Below are positions 1 through 8,180 of a stretch of 57,844 nt of DNA, one piece after another. The notes under the pieces were generated by a model, which was not told the DNA's origin, ran no database searches, and was given only the letters and a program-made list of their open reading frames with translations. The first letter of the stretch is position 1. Every line of letters starts with the position of its first letter. Source of the DNA: SIG607 sp045655165 (GTDB lineage: Bacteria > Bacillota > Clostridia > Oscillospirales > Acutalibacteraceae); NCBI GenBank assembly GCA_045655165.1, contig JAZOOT010000009.1, positions 1-57,844 on the forward strand. The letters are read 5' to 3'. Both the position numbers and the translations under genes were made by a program.

Positions 1-77
1 CCGTTTGCAATTTCAACCGAAATTTGTTCGCAAATTTGCGGACAAATTGGCCTGTTTTTATCAAGATGCCACCCCAT
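1..77 (-). CDS. GntR-family (YtrA-like) transcriptional regulator, N-terminal fragment
   Basis: The window edge cuts this gene; only the first 25 codons are present. They encode the start of a GntR winged-helix domain: a Trp-His-Leu-Asp opening, then RPICPQICEQI followed by an Ile-Ala-Asn turn. This matches the usual W-x-L-D-x-x-x-P-I-x-x-Q-I start of YtrA-type regulators. The ATG (positions 77-75) is preceded by AAAGGAG (84-90 on this strand) at ideal spacing and by a good promoter. YtrA-type genes usually head operons for ABC transporters; what follows here lies outside the window. The 28-base near-palindrome at 21-48 falls inside the coding sequence and is probably incidental. Family assignment is fairly safe despite the short length; the subfamily is inference. 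Confidence 0.7.
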   Translation of the reverse strand, partial: MGWHLDKNRPICPQICEQISVEIAN

Positions 78-105
78 ATTCTGCTCCTTTCGTATTTTTT
101 GTACT

Positions 106-148
106 ACTGTACTATTTCAATAATACACTATTTTATTAAAAATGTCAA
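106..148 (-). promoter_or_regulatory. Promoter and putative autoregulatory operator of the GntR-like gene
   Basis: Reading the minus strand, TTGACA (148-143) and TATTAT (125-120) are separated by 17 bases. Overlapping the -10 is AGTGTA (129-124), 12 bases, then TACAGT (111-106), an imperfect inverted repeat that would place a dimeric repressor on the promoter. As I recall it, the B. subtilis YtrA operator is a similar AGTGTA/TACACT pair. Promoter is seen; autoregulation is inferred. Confidence 0.65.
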
Positions 149-150
149 CA

Positions 151-179
151 AAAAAATAAAGAGGGGAAATTTCCCCTCT
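151..179 (-). terminator. Rho-independent terminator of the lipoprotein operon
   Basis: The 20-base perfect palindrome AGAGGGGAAATTTCCCCTCT (160-179) is followed on the minus strand by TTTATTTTTTT. It ends transcription from the two genes at 187-2059. Its T-run nearly touches the -35 of the next minus-strand gene. Confidence 0.85.
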
Positions 180-186
180 AAAAATA

Positions 187-1431
187 TTAATAATCAAACT
201 TCAATATGCAGGTGTTTCCGCTAAAGGAAATTGTTTTAATTTTAACCTTTTTGTTTGATAAGGTTTTGTTTACCGCCTTTTGCACTTCTGTAATTAGCGG
301 TTTATAGTTTGACTTAAACTTTTCACATTCGGTATCGTTTTCGAAACAAAACTGCGCTGTGCTGTTTCCGTTTCTATATTGGTAAACTATTTCTTCAGCC
401 ATTTTTTGTGTGTTGTTGTGCTTTAAAATCAAGCCGTTTTTAGTGAAATAATCGTTTTTAATAGTTGCGGAAGTCGGTTTATTAAAGTTAAAACTGTGAC
501 CTAGTGAAATAGCGGTAGGGTCGGCATTTTTAAAATCTTTATCAATATCGTGGTCAGTAATAATTTGACTGTCGGTTAAACAAAAATAAGTGTAGGTGTA
601 ATCTTTTGCTAAATCGTTCCATGTGCAGTCAACGTGGTACCAACCGTCTTCGGTTTTAACCATATTCCATAAATGCCCAACACCCTTTGAAGTACCGCAT
701 ACTAAAGTGTTTTCAATACCCGTTGCGTTGCACAAAAGTTGATAAGCCCTTGAATATCCCTCGCAGTTGGCAATGCCGTTTACCAATGCACCGTAAGCCG
801 AATAAATTTCATTGTCGGTATAATCGGTTGCATATCGCGCACGTTTGCAAAGTTCATCGTGCAAAACCTTTGCTTTGTTATATGTAGTGGTTTCTTTCGC
901 GGCTTTTTCAGAAATTTCGTAAATTACTTCGTAAATTTCTTCTTTTTTGTCTTCGGCTTTCTTTTTGTTAAAAAGAAATTTATCGTCGTTATAGCTTCTC
1001 TTAAAAGCAATACTTCCTTTTTCGTTTACCGTTGAAACGTAATAAGAAGACGGCATCCAAAAATATTCGGGAAAATCGTTCATTAAAGCATGAAATGCAA
1101 CCGAAATATCGCTGTAAAAAGCGCTATAATAATCGCCAAGCACTGCAAAACCTTCGGTAAAATCTGTTACCATTGTTTTCATATATCGGTAATGATTTTT
1201 TTGAATATCGGTAAGGGTGTTATAGCATTTTAATGATTGCAATCCGTCCTCTTTACATGGCATAACGTCGGTGAATACAACCTTTTCGTACGGCGTGTTT
1301 TCGGGTTTTTTATCATTAAATCCCGTTTCGCTTTTAATAATTGCTTCGTAGTTTGAATTGTTGTTACCTTTGCAAGAACAAAAGGTTAATATTAACGCAA
1401 AGCACAGCAAAAAGCATTTTATTTTTTTCAA
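187..1431 (-). CDS. Transglutaminase-like domain lipoprotein
   Basis: A 414-residue exported lipoprotein. The N-terminus is Lys-rich then hydrophobic, ending in S19-C20, a likely lipid attachment site. The C-terminal half carries a transglutaminase/protease-like core: C223 in NCEGYS, H253 in GHLWN and D268 in HVDCTWND form the expected Cys-His-Asp triad. Bacterial members of this superfamily are usually cell-surface or periplasmic and may act as proteases or cross-linking enzymes; substrate unknown. Residues 30-190 match nothing I recognise. The start lies 4 bases after the stop of the upstream minus-strand gene, so the two form an operon closed by the hairpin at 160-179. Confidence 0.8.
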   Translation of the reverse strand: MKKIKCFLLCFALILTFCSCKGNNNSNYEAIIKSETGFNDKKPENTPYEKVVFTDVMPCKEDGLQSLKCYNTLTDIQKNHYRYMKTMVTDFTEGFAVLGDYYSAFYSDISVAFHALMNDFPEYFWMPSSYYVSTVNEKGSIAFKRSYNDDKFLFNKKKAEDKKEEIYEVIYEISEKAAKETTTYNKAKVLHDELCKRARYATDYTDNEIYSAYGALVNGIANCEGYSRAYQLLCNATGIENTLVCGTSKGVGHLWNMVKTEDGWYHVDCTWNDLAKDYTYTYFCLTDSQIITDHDIDKDFKNADPTAISLGHSFNFNKPTSATIKNDYFTKNGLILKHNNTQKMAEEIVYQYRNGNSTAQFCFENDTECEKFKSNYKPLITEVQKAVNKTLSNKKVKIKTISFSGNTCILKFDY

Positions 1432-1435
1432 AAAA

Positions 1436-2059
1436 TTATCCCTCGTTTACAATATTATAACTTCCGCACATTTTGGCAATGTGTTCTGTCCAACCAAAAC
1501 AATCGGGTGCGCTTAAACTTGTTTTGGTATTATTTATTATACACGAAAGCGCCTCACTTGAAAAGCCGTTTTTATTTATTTTTTCAAAAACCGCGCAAAG
1601 TACTTCGCGCTTGGTTTTAATGCTTTTATTATTAACTGCAAGAATGTTGCACACCTGAACACCGGTGTATCGTAATTTTTCACCAAAAATATTTAATTCA
1701 ATACCATCTAAAACATCAATAAAATCAAGTATAAATGTATAATCGCAATACACGGTTTCTTCAATAAAATAACCATACTTTTCGGCTTCTACAAAGGTTG
1801 CTTTTTCTAAAATAACAGCGTCAATAAAAGCATTTTGAAAATCAAGTTGCAAAGCCAAACCATAACCGTCTTCAAAACTAAAAAGCAGGGTAGTGTTTTT
1901 GGGAAGTTCGCTTTCGGCAAAATAGGGGACATTTTCTTTTTTAACATTTACACCAATTAGTTTTTCACTTTTCGCTGACATATAAATTAAACTTGCAAAT
2001 AATGAAGAACAAAGCAAAATAACACAAAAAACAAGCAGTACAGTGTTTCTTTTTTTCAT
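1436..2059 (-). CDS. Membrane-anchored protein of unknown function, weakly LCP-like
   Basis: A 207-residue protein with one N-terminal membrane anchor (residues 7-28) and an extracellular remainder. AGGAG precedes the ATG at good spacing. Residues about 110-165 (GIELNIFGEKLRYTGVQV, then KTKREVLCAVFEKI) recall the end of a LytR-CpsA-Psr domain, where a GGI-x-L element, a LTGEQAL turn and a RQ-x-x-x-L helix occur. The conserved arginines of active LCP phosphotransferases are not visible and the protein is short, so this would be a degenerate relative at best. It is first in a two-gene operon with the transglutaminase-like lipoprotein. I cannot name a function. Confidence 0.55.
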   Translation of the reverse strand: MKKRNTVLLVFCVILLCSSLFASLIYMSAKSEKLIGVNVKKENVPYFAESELPKNTTLLFSFEDGYGLALQLDFQNAFIDAVILEKATFVEAEKYGYFIEETVYCDYTFILDFIDVLDGIELNIFGEKLRYTGVQVCNILAVNNKSIKTKREVLCAVFEKINKNGFSSEALSCIINNTKTSLSAPDCFGWTEHIAKMCGSYNIVNEG

Positions 2060-2121
2060 AAAATAACTCCTAAAATTTAATACAATTTAATTATTAACAT
2101 TAAAATTTAATTTAAACGCAG

Positions 2122-2150
2122 TTGTTATTTTTAAATGATTATGTTATTAT
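2122..2150 (+). promoter_or_regulatory. Probable promoter of the ABC-F gene
   Basis: TTGTTA (2122-2127), 17 bases, TATTAT (2145-2150), ending 29 bases before the preferred start at 2180. An overlapping TATAAT at 2148-2153 is an alternative -10. The minus-strand operon starts divergently at 2059. Confidence 0.5.
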
Positions 2151-2179
2151 AATTTATAAATTTGAGTGGCGGTGAAAAG

Positions 2180-4072
2180 GTGTATTTTTCTATTACTAAC
2201 GGCCAGGTTTCTTTTGGCGAAAAAACAATTATTGATAATATAAATTTTGAAATTAAAGACAAGCAAAAAATTGCGGTTGTGGGCCGAAACGGTTGCGGAA
2301 AAACTACGCTTTTGCGTCTTATAAACGGTGAAATTGAACTTTTTAACGGCATAATTTCAAAACCCGACGGTGTTTCTATTGGTTACCTTAAACAAATTGT
2401 CTTTAAAGATGGAAACGTTACCTTTGAAACTGAGGTAAAAAAAGCGTTTGATAACATATTTAAAATGCGCGATGAAATGGAATTGCTGGTTGAAAAAATG
2501 AAGAATGATTCTTCTATTGAATTGGCTGCACGTTATACTTCACTGCAAGAGCATTTTAAACTTTTAGGCGGTTATTATTACCAAAAAGAATATGAAATTA
2601 TTGTAAAGAAATTCGGCTTTACTAAAGAAGATACACAAAAGAAATTATGTGAATTTTCGGGCGGGCAAAAAACAAAAATAGCATTTATTAAAATGCTTTT
2701 ATCAAAGCCGGATATTTTGCTTTTGGACGAACCAACCAACCATTTGGATATTGAAACGGTGGAGTGGCTTGAAGAATATTTAAAAACGTATCCTTGCGCG
2801 GCTGTTTTGGTTTCGCACGACAGATTGTTTTTAGATAAAATTGCCGAAGTTGTTTATGAAATTCAATACGGCGAAATTACAAAGTACAACGGAAATTATT
2901 CGAAATTTTGTGAAATTAAAAAGAACGATTTTGCTCTTAAAAAGAAACGTTATGAACAATATAAAAAAGAAACCGAACGCTTAAACGAACTTATAGAACG
3001 GTTTAGGTATAAAGCCACAAAGGCCGCAATGGCTCAATCTAAAATTAAATATTTAGAGCGAATGGAAGTTGTGTCCGACCCCGAAAATTTTGATACAAGA
3101 TGTTTTAAAATGGATATTACACCCGCAATAGAAAGCGGTAACTGTGTGCTTGATGTTAAAAACTTAAACGTTGGTTATGAAAAAGTGTTAGCATCTGTTA
3201 ATATTTCGCTTAAAAAAGGCCAAAAGTTAGGCATAATTGGCGGAAACGGTGTTGGTAAATCAACCTTTCTAAAAACGCTTGTAAACAAAACAATAGCGCT
3301 TTCGGGCGAGTTTACTTTTGGCACAAACGTTAAAGTGGGGTATTTTGACCAAAATTTTGCGCAGTATTTTAGCGAAAAAACTGTTTTAGAAGATTATTGG
3401 GATGAATTCCCGTCACTTACCCAAACCGAAGTAAGAAACGATTTAGGGGCTTTTTTGTTTAGGGGAGAAGACGTTTTTAAGCCCGTAAAAGTGCTTTCAG
3501 GCGGTGAAAAAGTTCGGCTTTCGCTGTGCAAAATTCTTAAAAAGAAGCCCAATTTGCTAATTCTTGATGAGCCCACAAACCATATGGATATTTTGGGTAA
3601 AGAAACACTTGAAGATATGCTTAAAAACTATGCAGGCACAGTAATTTGTGTTTCGCACGATAGGTATTTTATTAAACAGATTTGCGACAGTTTGCTTGTT
3701 TTTGAAAATAATACGGCAACCTTTTATCCGTTTGGATTTGATGAATACTCAAAAAAAGAAAAGGTAAAGGAAGAATTTGTAACCGAAAAAACCGAAAAAA
3801 AGCCCAAAAAAGCAAACACTTCACCGCTTAAAGAACTTTCACGTCTTGAAACCGCAGTAAAAAAACTTGAGAAACAAATTGCGGTTTTAGAAGAAGAAAA
3901 CAAAGGGTTAAAAGGCGAACTTGAATGCGAAGAAAATATATCTGACTTTAAAAAACTTACCGAACTTGATTTAAAAATTAAAGAGAATGAAAATGCGCTT
4001 TTAAACTTGTATTCAGAGTGGGAAACTGCAGTTTTAAAGCGCGATGAACTAAGCGCTAATATAAATAAATAA
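2180..4072 (+). CDS. ABC-F family ATP-binding protein
   Basis: About 630 residues with two ABC ATPase domains on one chain and no membrane segments, the hallmark of ABC-F ribosome-associated translation factors. Domain 1 has Walker A GRNGCGKTT, signature SGGQK and LLLDEPTNH. A linker rich in charged residues follows (AAMAQSKIKYLERM region), the segment that in this family reaches into the ribosome. Domain 2 has GGNGVGKST, SGGEK and LILDEPTNH. A Lys/Glu-rich coiled coil ends the protein (about 540-630), as in Uup/YdiF-type members. The frame opens at TTG 2162, but GTG 2180 sits just behind a GGCGGTGA ribosome site and matches the family start, so I prefer it. Housekeeping versus antibiotic-protection role cannot be told from sequence. 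Confidence 0.9.
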   Translation: MYFSITNGQVSFGEKTIIDNINFEIKDKQKIAVVGRNGCGKTTLLRLINGEIELFNGIISKPDGVSIGYLKQIVFKDGNVTFETEVKKAFDNIFKMRDEMELLVEKMKNDSSIELAARYTSLQEHFKLLGGYYYQKEYEIIVKKFGFTKEDTQKKLCEFSGGQKTKIAFIKMLLSKPDILLLDEPTNHLDIETVEWLEEYLKTYPCAAVLVSHDRLFLDKIAEVVYEIQYGEITKYNGNYSKFCEIKKNDFALKKKRYEQYKKETERLNELIERFRYKATKAAMAQSKIKYLERMEVVSDPENFDTRCFKMDITPAIESGNCVLDVKNLNVGYEKVLASVNISLKKGQKLGIIGGNGVGKSTFLKTLVNKTIALSGEFTFGTNVKVGYFDQNFAQYFSEKTVLEDYWDEFPSLTQTEVRNDLGAFLFRGEDVFKPVKVLSGGEKVRLSLCKILKKKPNLLILDEPTNHMDILGKETLEDMLKNYAGTVICVSHDRYFIKQICDSLLVFENNTATFYPFGFDEYSKKEKVKEEFVTEKTEKKPKKANTSPLKELSRLETAVKKLEKQIAVLEEENKGLKGELECEENISDFKKLTELDLKIKENENALLNLYSEWETAVLKRDELSANINK

Positions 4073-4092
4073 TTATTTTATAAATATACTGT

Positions 4093-4121
4093 TTGACATA
4101 AGGGTTAGAATATTGTAAAAT
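4093..4121 (+). promoter_or_regulatory. Promoter of the pyrH-frr operon
   Basis: Perfect -35 TTGACA (4093-4098), 17-base spacer, TAAAAT (4116-4121). Predicted start of transcription lies about 25 bases before the pyrH ATG. Confidence 0.75.
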
Positions 4122-4152
4122 AATAACGAGTAAAAATTTAAGGAGTGTTTGT

Positions 4153-4857
4153 ATGAAACCGGTTTATAAAAGAATTCTTTTAAAACTAAGCGGCGAAGCT
4201 CTTTCGGGTTCTAAAGGCAGCGGACTTGATTTTGATAAAGTAGTTGAAATTTGTGAACAAATTAAAGTTTGCGTTGATGCAGGTGTTGAGGTTGCTATTG
4301 TTGTTGGCGGCGGCAACTTTTGGCGTGGCCGTTCAAGCGGAAAAATGGACCGTACACGCGCTGACCATATGGGAATGCTTGCAACAAGCATAAATGCTTT
4401 GGCAGTTGCCGACGGTCTTGAGCAGGTTGGTGTTGTACCAAGAGTACAAACCGCTATTGAAATGCGCCAAATTGCTGAACCTTACATTAGAAATAAAGCG
4501 GTTAGGCATTTAGAAAAGGGCAGAGTTGTTGTTTTTGGTTGCGGTACCGGTAACCCCTTCTTCTCAACCGACACAGCCGCAGCACTTCGCGCTGCCGAAA
4601 TTGATGCCGACGTTATATTCAAAGCAACAAACGTTGATGGTGTTTATGATTCCGACCCAAAAACTAACCCGAATGCCGTTAAATATGAAACACTTTCTTA
4701 TATTGAAGTTTTGCAAAAAGAATTGCACGTTATGGATAGCACAGCGGCTTCGCTTTGTATGGATAACTCTATTTCAATTCAGGTATTTAATTTAAACGAC
4801 CCCGCCAATATTGTTCACGCAGTAATGGGTGAAAAAATAGGCACTTTGGTTAAATAA
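4153..4857 (+). CDS. pyrH: UMP kinase
   Basis: Phosphorylates UMP to UDP with ATP in pyrimidine nucleotide synthesis, as a cytosolic hexamer. The 234-residue length and sequence are typical of bacterial PyrH (amino-acid kinase fold): KLSGEAL at the N-terminus, VVGGGNFWRGR for phosphate binding, the DHMGMLAT segment, FGCGTGNPFFSTDTAA for substrate and KATNVDGVYDSDP. AAGGAG sits 7 bases before the ATG. The gene is followed 19 bases later by frr, the standard bacterial order, and is driven by the promoter at 4093. Confidence 0.97.
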   Translation: MKPVYKRILLKLSGEALSGSKGSGLDFDKVVEICEQIKVCVDAGVEVAIVVGGGNFWRGRSSGKMDRTRADHMGMLATSINALAVADGLEQVGVVPRVQTAIEMRQIAEPYIRNKAVRHLEKGRVVVFGCGTGNPFFSTDTAAALRAAEIDADVIFKATNVDGVYDSDPKTNPNAVKYETLSYIEVLQKELHVMDSTAASLCMDNSISIQVFNLNDPANIVHAVMGEKIGTLVK

Positions 4858-4876
4858 TTTTAGGAGGAACTTTTTT

Positions 4877-5431
4877 ATGGATTTGTTGTTGAAAAACACA
4901 GAAGAAAGAATGGATAAATCGATTAACGCACTTGAAAGAGATTATAAAACGGTTAGAGTAGGCCGTGCAAACGCTTCGGTGCTTGATAGAGTAAATGTTG
5001 ATTATTACGGTGTTCCCACACCTATTCAGCAAATGGCGGCAATTTCAATGCCTGAACCAAGAATTCTTTTAATTAAACCTTGGGATTCCTCTACACTTAA
5101 AGATATTGAAAGGGCAATTTTGATTTCCGATATTGGCATTAACCCGCAAAACGATGGTACTGCCATTCGCCTTAGTTTTCCGCCTTTAACCGAAGAACGC
5201 AGACGTGAAATTGTTAAAGATATTAAAAAAATGGCTGAAGACTGCAAAGTTTCTGTTCGTAACATTAGACGTGACGCTTTAGAAAAACTTAAAGCAATGA
5301 AGAAAAAAGGCGAAATTACCGAAGACGATGAGAAAAACGGTGAAAAGAAAATTCAAAACTCCACCGATAAATTCTGCAAAGAGGCCGACTCTTTACAGGC
5401 ATTAAAAGAAAAAGAAGTTCTTGAATTATAA
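4877..5431 (+). CDS. frr: Ribosome recycling factor
   Basis: With EF-G, splits post-termination ribosomes. The 184-residue length is normal for the family. Recognisable elements are VGRANASVLDRV, YYGVPTPIQQMA, the IRLSFPPLTEERR stretch and the final KEADSLQALKEKEVLEL helix. AGGAGG precedes the ATG. Shares the pyrH promoter; the hairpin at 5441-5474 separates it from uppS. Confidence 0.97.
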   Translation: MDLLLKNTEERMDKSINALERDYKTVRVGRANASVLDRVNVDYYGVPTPIQQMAAISMPEPRILLIKPWDSSTLKDIERAILISDIGINPQNDGTAIRLSFPPLTEERRREIVKDIKKMAEDCKVSVRNIRRDALEKLKAMKKKGEITEDDEKNGEKKIQNSTDKFCKEADSLQALKEKEVLEL

Positions 5432-5440
5432 AAATTAAGA

Positions 5441-5475
5441 AATGTCATTGTAAGGTTTTCTTGCAATGACATTTT
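5441..5475 (+). terminator. Terminator-like hairpin between frr and uppS
   Basis: AATGTCATTGTAAG and CTTGCAATGACATT pair over 14 positions with one wobble, around a short TTTT-containing loop, followed only by TTTTG. The weak T-run suggests partial termination, lowering uppS-polC expression relative to pyrH-frr. Confidence 0.6.
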
Positions 5476-5501
5476 GAAATATTATAAAACGGGTGATAAA
5501 C

Positions 5502-6215
5502 TTGCTTCTTAAAAACAATGTTTTAGAAAACATGGTAATTCCAAAACATATTGCTATTATTATGGACGGCAACGGACGTTGGGCTAAAAAAAGGGGAATG
5601 CCAAGAAGTTTTGGGCATTCAGCAGGTGCAAAAAAGTTTAAGGAGATTGCAAGGTACTGTAACAAAATCGGTGTAAAGTACTTAACAGTTTATGCTTTTT
5701 CAACCGAAAACTGGAAACGCCCCAAAGCCGAAGTAGACGGAATTATGAATTTGCTTCGCGATTATCTTTCCAATTCAGCCAATTTTAAAGGTGAAAACAT
5801 TAAACTACAGTTTATTGGTGATTTATCGGCTTTGCCAAAGGATATAAACGATTTAATTAAAACCGCTTGTCAGGATTCGGAGAATGCAACCGGTATGACC
5901 GCTTGCTTGGCGGTTAATTACGGCGGAAGAGATGAAATTAAAAATGCTGTTAAAAAAATTATTGAAAATGGTGTTACCGCCGAAGAAATTACTGAAGACC
6001 TAATTAGCCAAAATCTTTATACAAAAAACTATCCCGACCCCGAACTAATAATAAGACCAAGCGGGGAATACCGCCTTTCTAATTTTTTAATTTGGCAGGG
6101 TGCTTACAGCGAGTTTTGGTACAGTAATGTGCTTTGGCCCGATTTTACTACCGATGATTTAGATAACGCTATAATTGATTACAATAAACGAAATCGCCGT
6201 TTTGGAGGTGTTTAG
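5502..6215 (+). CDS. uppS: Isoprenyl transferase (undecaprenyl diphosphate synthase)
   Basis: A cis-prenyltransferase that elongates farnesyl diphosphate with isopentenyl diphosphate to make the lipid carrier for wall synthesis. Diagnostic motifs: HIAIIMDGNGRWAKKRG (catalytic Asp and phosphate loop), SFGHSAGA, YAFSTENWKRP, and DPELIIRPSGEYRLSNFLIWQ near the C-terminus. Length is about 237 residues. The frame extends to GTG 5493, but the GGGTGAT ribosome site is 5 bases before TTG 5502, which I take as the start. First of a tight run uppS-cdsA-dxr-rseP-ispG-polC; dxr and ispG supply the precursors it uses. Confidence 0.95.
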   Translation: MLLKNNVLENMVIPKHIAIIMDGNGRWAKKRGMPRSFGHSAGAKKFKEIARYCNKIGVKYLTVYAFSTENWKRPKAEVDGIMNLLRDYLSNSANFKGENIKLQFIGDLSALPKDINDLIKTACQDSENATGMTACLAVNYGGRDEIKNAVKKIIENGVTAEEITEDLISQNLYTKNYPDPELIIRPSGEYRLSNFLIWQGAYSEFWYSNVLWPDFTTDDLDNAIIDYNKRNRRFGGV

Positions 6216-6216
6216 T

Positions 6217-7029
6217 ATGCTAACAAGAATTATTTCAGGTGCTGTAATGATTGCAGTTTGCGTGGGCGTTTTGTTGCTTGGCGCACAAATTCCGCTTGTT
6301 TTGGCTGTTTTTTTGGCAGTTCTTTGTGCAGTGGCGGTTTATGAAATGCTTTACAACACAGGTACTGTTAAAAACAAATGGGTTGTTTTAATTGCTTCAA
6401 TTTATTCGGCAGGTAACCTTTTTGCTTTTTGCGGTTATACACAAAAAGTCATTGGTTTTTTAACCGAACAAACCATAACTTTGGGTTTTGTAGTTCTTGT
6501 GGTTTTACTTTCGGTTGTTTTGCATAAACAGTTTTCCCTTTATTCAATTTCTGCTTTAATTTCAATGCCGTTAATTCTTTCCTTTGCATTTGCTTCGCTT
6601 CGCTTTTTGTATTTAGGTGAAAACGGCTTATTTTACTTGTTACTTTTACTTAATTTTTCTTCTATTTGCGACTGCGGTGCATATTTTGTTGGCGTTACAA
6701 TGGGCAAACATAAACTTAGCCCCGAAATTAGCCCAAAGAAAACAATTGAGGGTGCGGTTGGCGGTATTGTTTCAAGCTTACTTGTAAGCGTTTTGCTTTG
6801 CTTTACAATGAACGGCGGTAAAAACTTGGTTGCACTTTTAATTCTTACCGTACCGCTTTGCATACTTGGTATGTTTGGCGATTTATTTGCTTCGGTTATT
6901 AAGCGTAACGTTGGCATTAAAGACTACGGAAAACTTATACCCGGTCACGGCGGAATACTTGACCGTTTTGATAGCATACTTTTAGTAGCACCTGTTTTGC
7001 TTTTCTTTGTTAGCAGAGGTTTAATATAA
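6217..7029 (+). CDS. cdsA: Phosphatidate cytidylyltransferase
   Basis: Makes CDP-diacylglycerol from phosphatidate and CTP, the branch point of phospholipid synthesis. An integral membrane protein of 270 residues with about seven hydrophobic segments. The C-terminal signature is clear: SPKKTIEGAVGG, then FGDLFASVIKRNVGIKDYG and PGHGGILDRFDS. The ATG at 6217 is one base after the uppS stop and follows GGAGGTG (6204-6210). The stop overlaps the dxr start by one base (TAATG), indicating translational coupling. Confidence 0.95.
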   Translation: MLTRIISGAVMIAVCVGVLLLGAQIPLVLAVFLAVLCAVAVYEMLYNTGTVKNKWVVLIASIYSAGNLFAFCGYTQKVIGFLTEQTITLGFVVLVVLLSVVLHKQFSLYSISALISMPLILSFAFASLRFLYLGENGLFYLLLLLNFSSICDCGAYFVGVTMGKHKLSPEISPKKTIEGAVGGIVSSLLVSVLLCFTMNGGKNLVALLILTVPLCILGMFGDLFASVIKRNVGIKDYGKLIPGHGGILDRFDSILLVAPVLLFFVSRGLI

Positions 7030-8171
7030 TGACAAAAGAGTTAATTATTCTTGGCTCAACCGGCTCTATTGGTACACAGGCGTTAGAAGTTGCCAAACAG
7101 CAAAATATTAAAGTTACAGCTTTGGCAGCGGGCAGCAATATCCATTTGCTTGAAAAACAAGCGCGTGAGTTTTTGCCCGATATTGTTAGTGTTGCCAATG
7201 AAGATGCCGCAAAAAAACTTCGCCTTAATTTAGCCGATACAAATATAAAAGTCGTTGGCGGTAAAGATAGTGTTAAAGAGCTTGTTCATCATAAGGGCGA
7301 TACCGTTTTAAATGCTGTTGTTGGTATTGCGGGATTACCTGCTTCGCTTGAAACTGCAAAATGCGGTAAAATACTTGCACTTGCTAATAAGGAGTCATTA
7401 GTAACGGGCGGTAATCTTTTAACAAAGGCAATTAAAGATAATAATGCGGTTATGTATCCTGTTGACAGCGAACATTCAGCAATTTTCCAGTCGCTTCAAG
7501 GTGTGCCAAACGGCTTCCTCTCGCGAATTTTGCTTACTGCTTCGGGCGGTCCGTTTTTTGGTAAAACGCGCGAAGAATTAAAAAACGTTACTGTTGAACA
7601 AACCTTAAAACACCCGAATTGGTCAATGGGTCAAAAAATTACCGTTGATTCGGCAACTTTAATGAATAAGGGATTAGAAGTTATTGAAGCGGTTCACCTT
7701 TTTGACATTACTGCAAACGAAATTGACGTTGTTGTTCAGCGTGAAAGTATTATTCATTCGGGAGTTGAATTAACCGACGGCGGTTTAATTGTTCAAATGG
7801 GTGTTCCCGATATGAAACTACCTATTGCTTACGCACTAACTTATCCTAACAGATACCCCTGCAGTGAGCGGCTTGATTTAACAAAAATAGGTAAGTTAAC
7901 GTTCTTTAAACCCGATACAAATACTTTTAAATGTTTAAAAGTTTGTGTTGATGCAATAAACAAAGGCGGTTTAAAACCTTGTGCGGCAAACGGCGCAAAC
8001 GAAGAAGCTGTTAAACTGTTTTTACAAAAGAAAATTAGCTTTTTGCAAATTGGCGATTTAGTAGAAGCCGCAACAAACGCTCAAAAAGAAGTGGAAAGTT
8101 ACACCTTGCAAGATGTTTATTTGTGTGATAAAACCGCAAGGGAATTTGTGCTTAATAATTACAATAAATAG
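7029..8171 (+). CDS. dxr: 1-deoxy-D-xylulose 5-phosphate reductoisomerase
   Basis: Second enzyme of the MEP isoprenoid pathway: rearranges and reduces DXP to MEP using NADPH. At 380 residues it has the family length. GSTGSIGTQALEV binds NADPH; NAVVGIAGL, LANKESLV, PVDSEHSAIFQ and SATLMNKGLE carry the metal and substrate residues; TASGGPF forms part of the fosmidomycin-binding region. Start overlaps the cdsA stop. Together with ispG, ispD and ispF elsewhere in the window, this shows the organism uses the MEP pathway. Confidence 0.97.
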   Translation: MTKELIILGSTGSIGTQALEVAKQQNIKVTALAAGSNIHLLEKQAREFLPDIVSVANEDAAKKLRLNLADTNIKVVGGKDSVKELVHHKGDTVLNAVVGIAGLPASLETAKCGKILALANKESLVTGGNLLTKAIKDNNAVMYPVDSEHSAIFQSLQGVPNGFLSRILLTASGGPFFGKTREELKNVTVEQTLKHPNWSMGQKITVDSATLMNKGLEVIEAVHLFDITANEIDVVVQRESIIHSGVELTDGGLIVQMGVPDMKLPIAYALTYPNRYPCSERLDLTKIGKLTFFKPDTNTFKCLKVCVDAINKGGLKPCAANGANEEAVKLFLQKKISFLQIGDLVEAATNAQKEVESYTLQDVYLCDKTAREFVLNNYNK

Positions 8172-8180
8172 TTTTACGGA

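Noticed and set aside
21..48. 28-base near-palindrome AATTTGTTCGCAAA/TTTGCGGACAAATT as a possible operator or terminator
   Set aside because: It lies inside the coding sequence of the GntR-like gene, has no T-run, and encodes conserved residues of that domain.
44..60. Small plus-strand frame (24-224) as a gene
   Set aside because: It runs antisense across the GntR-like start, its promoter and the terminator, and has no ribosome site.
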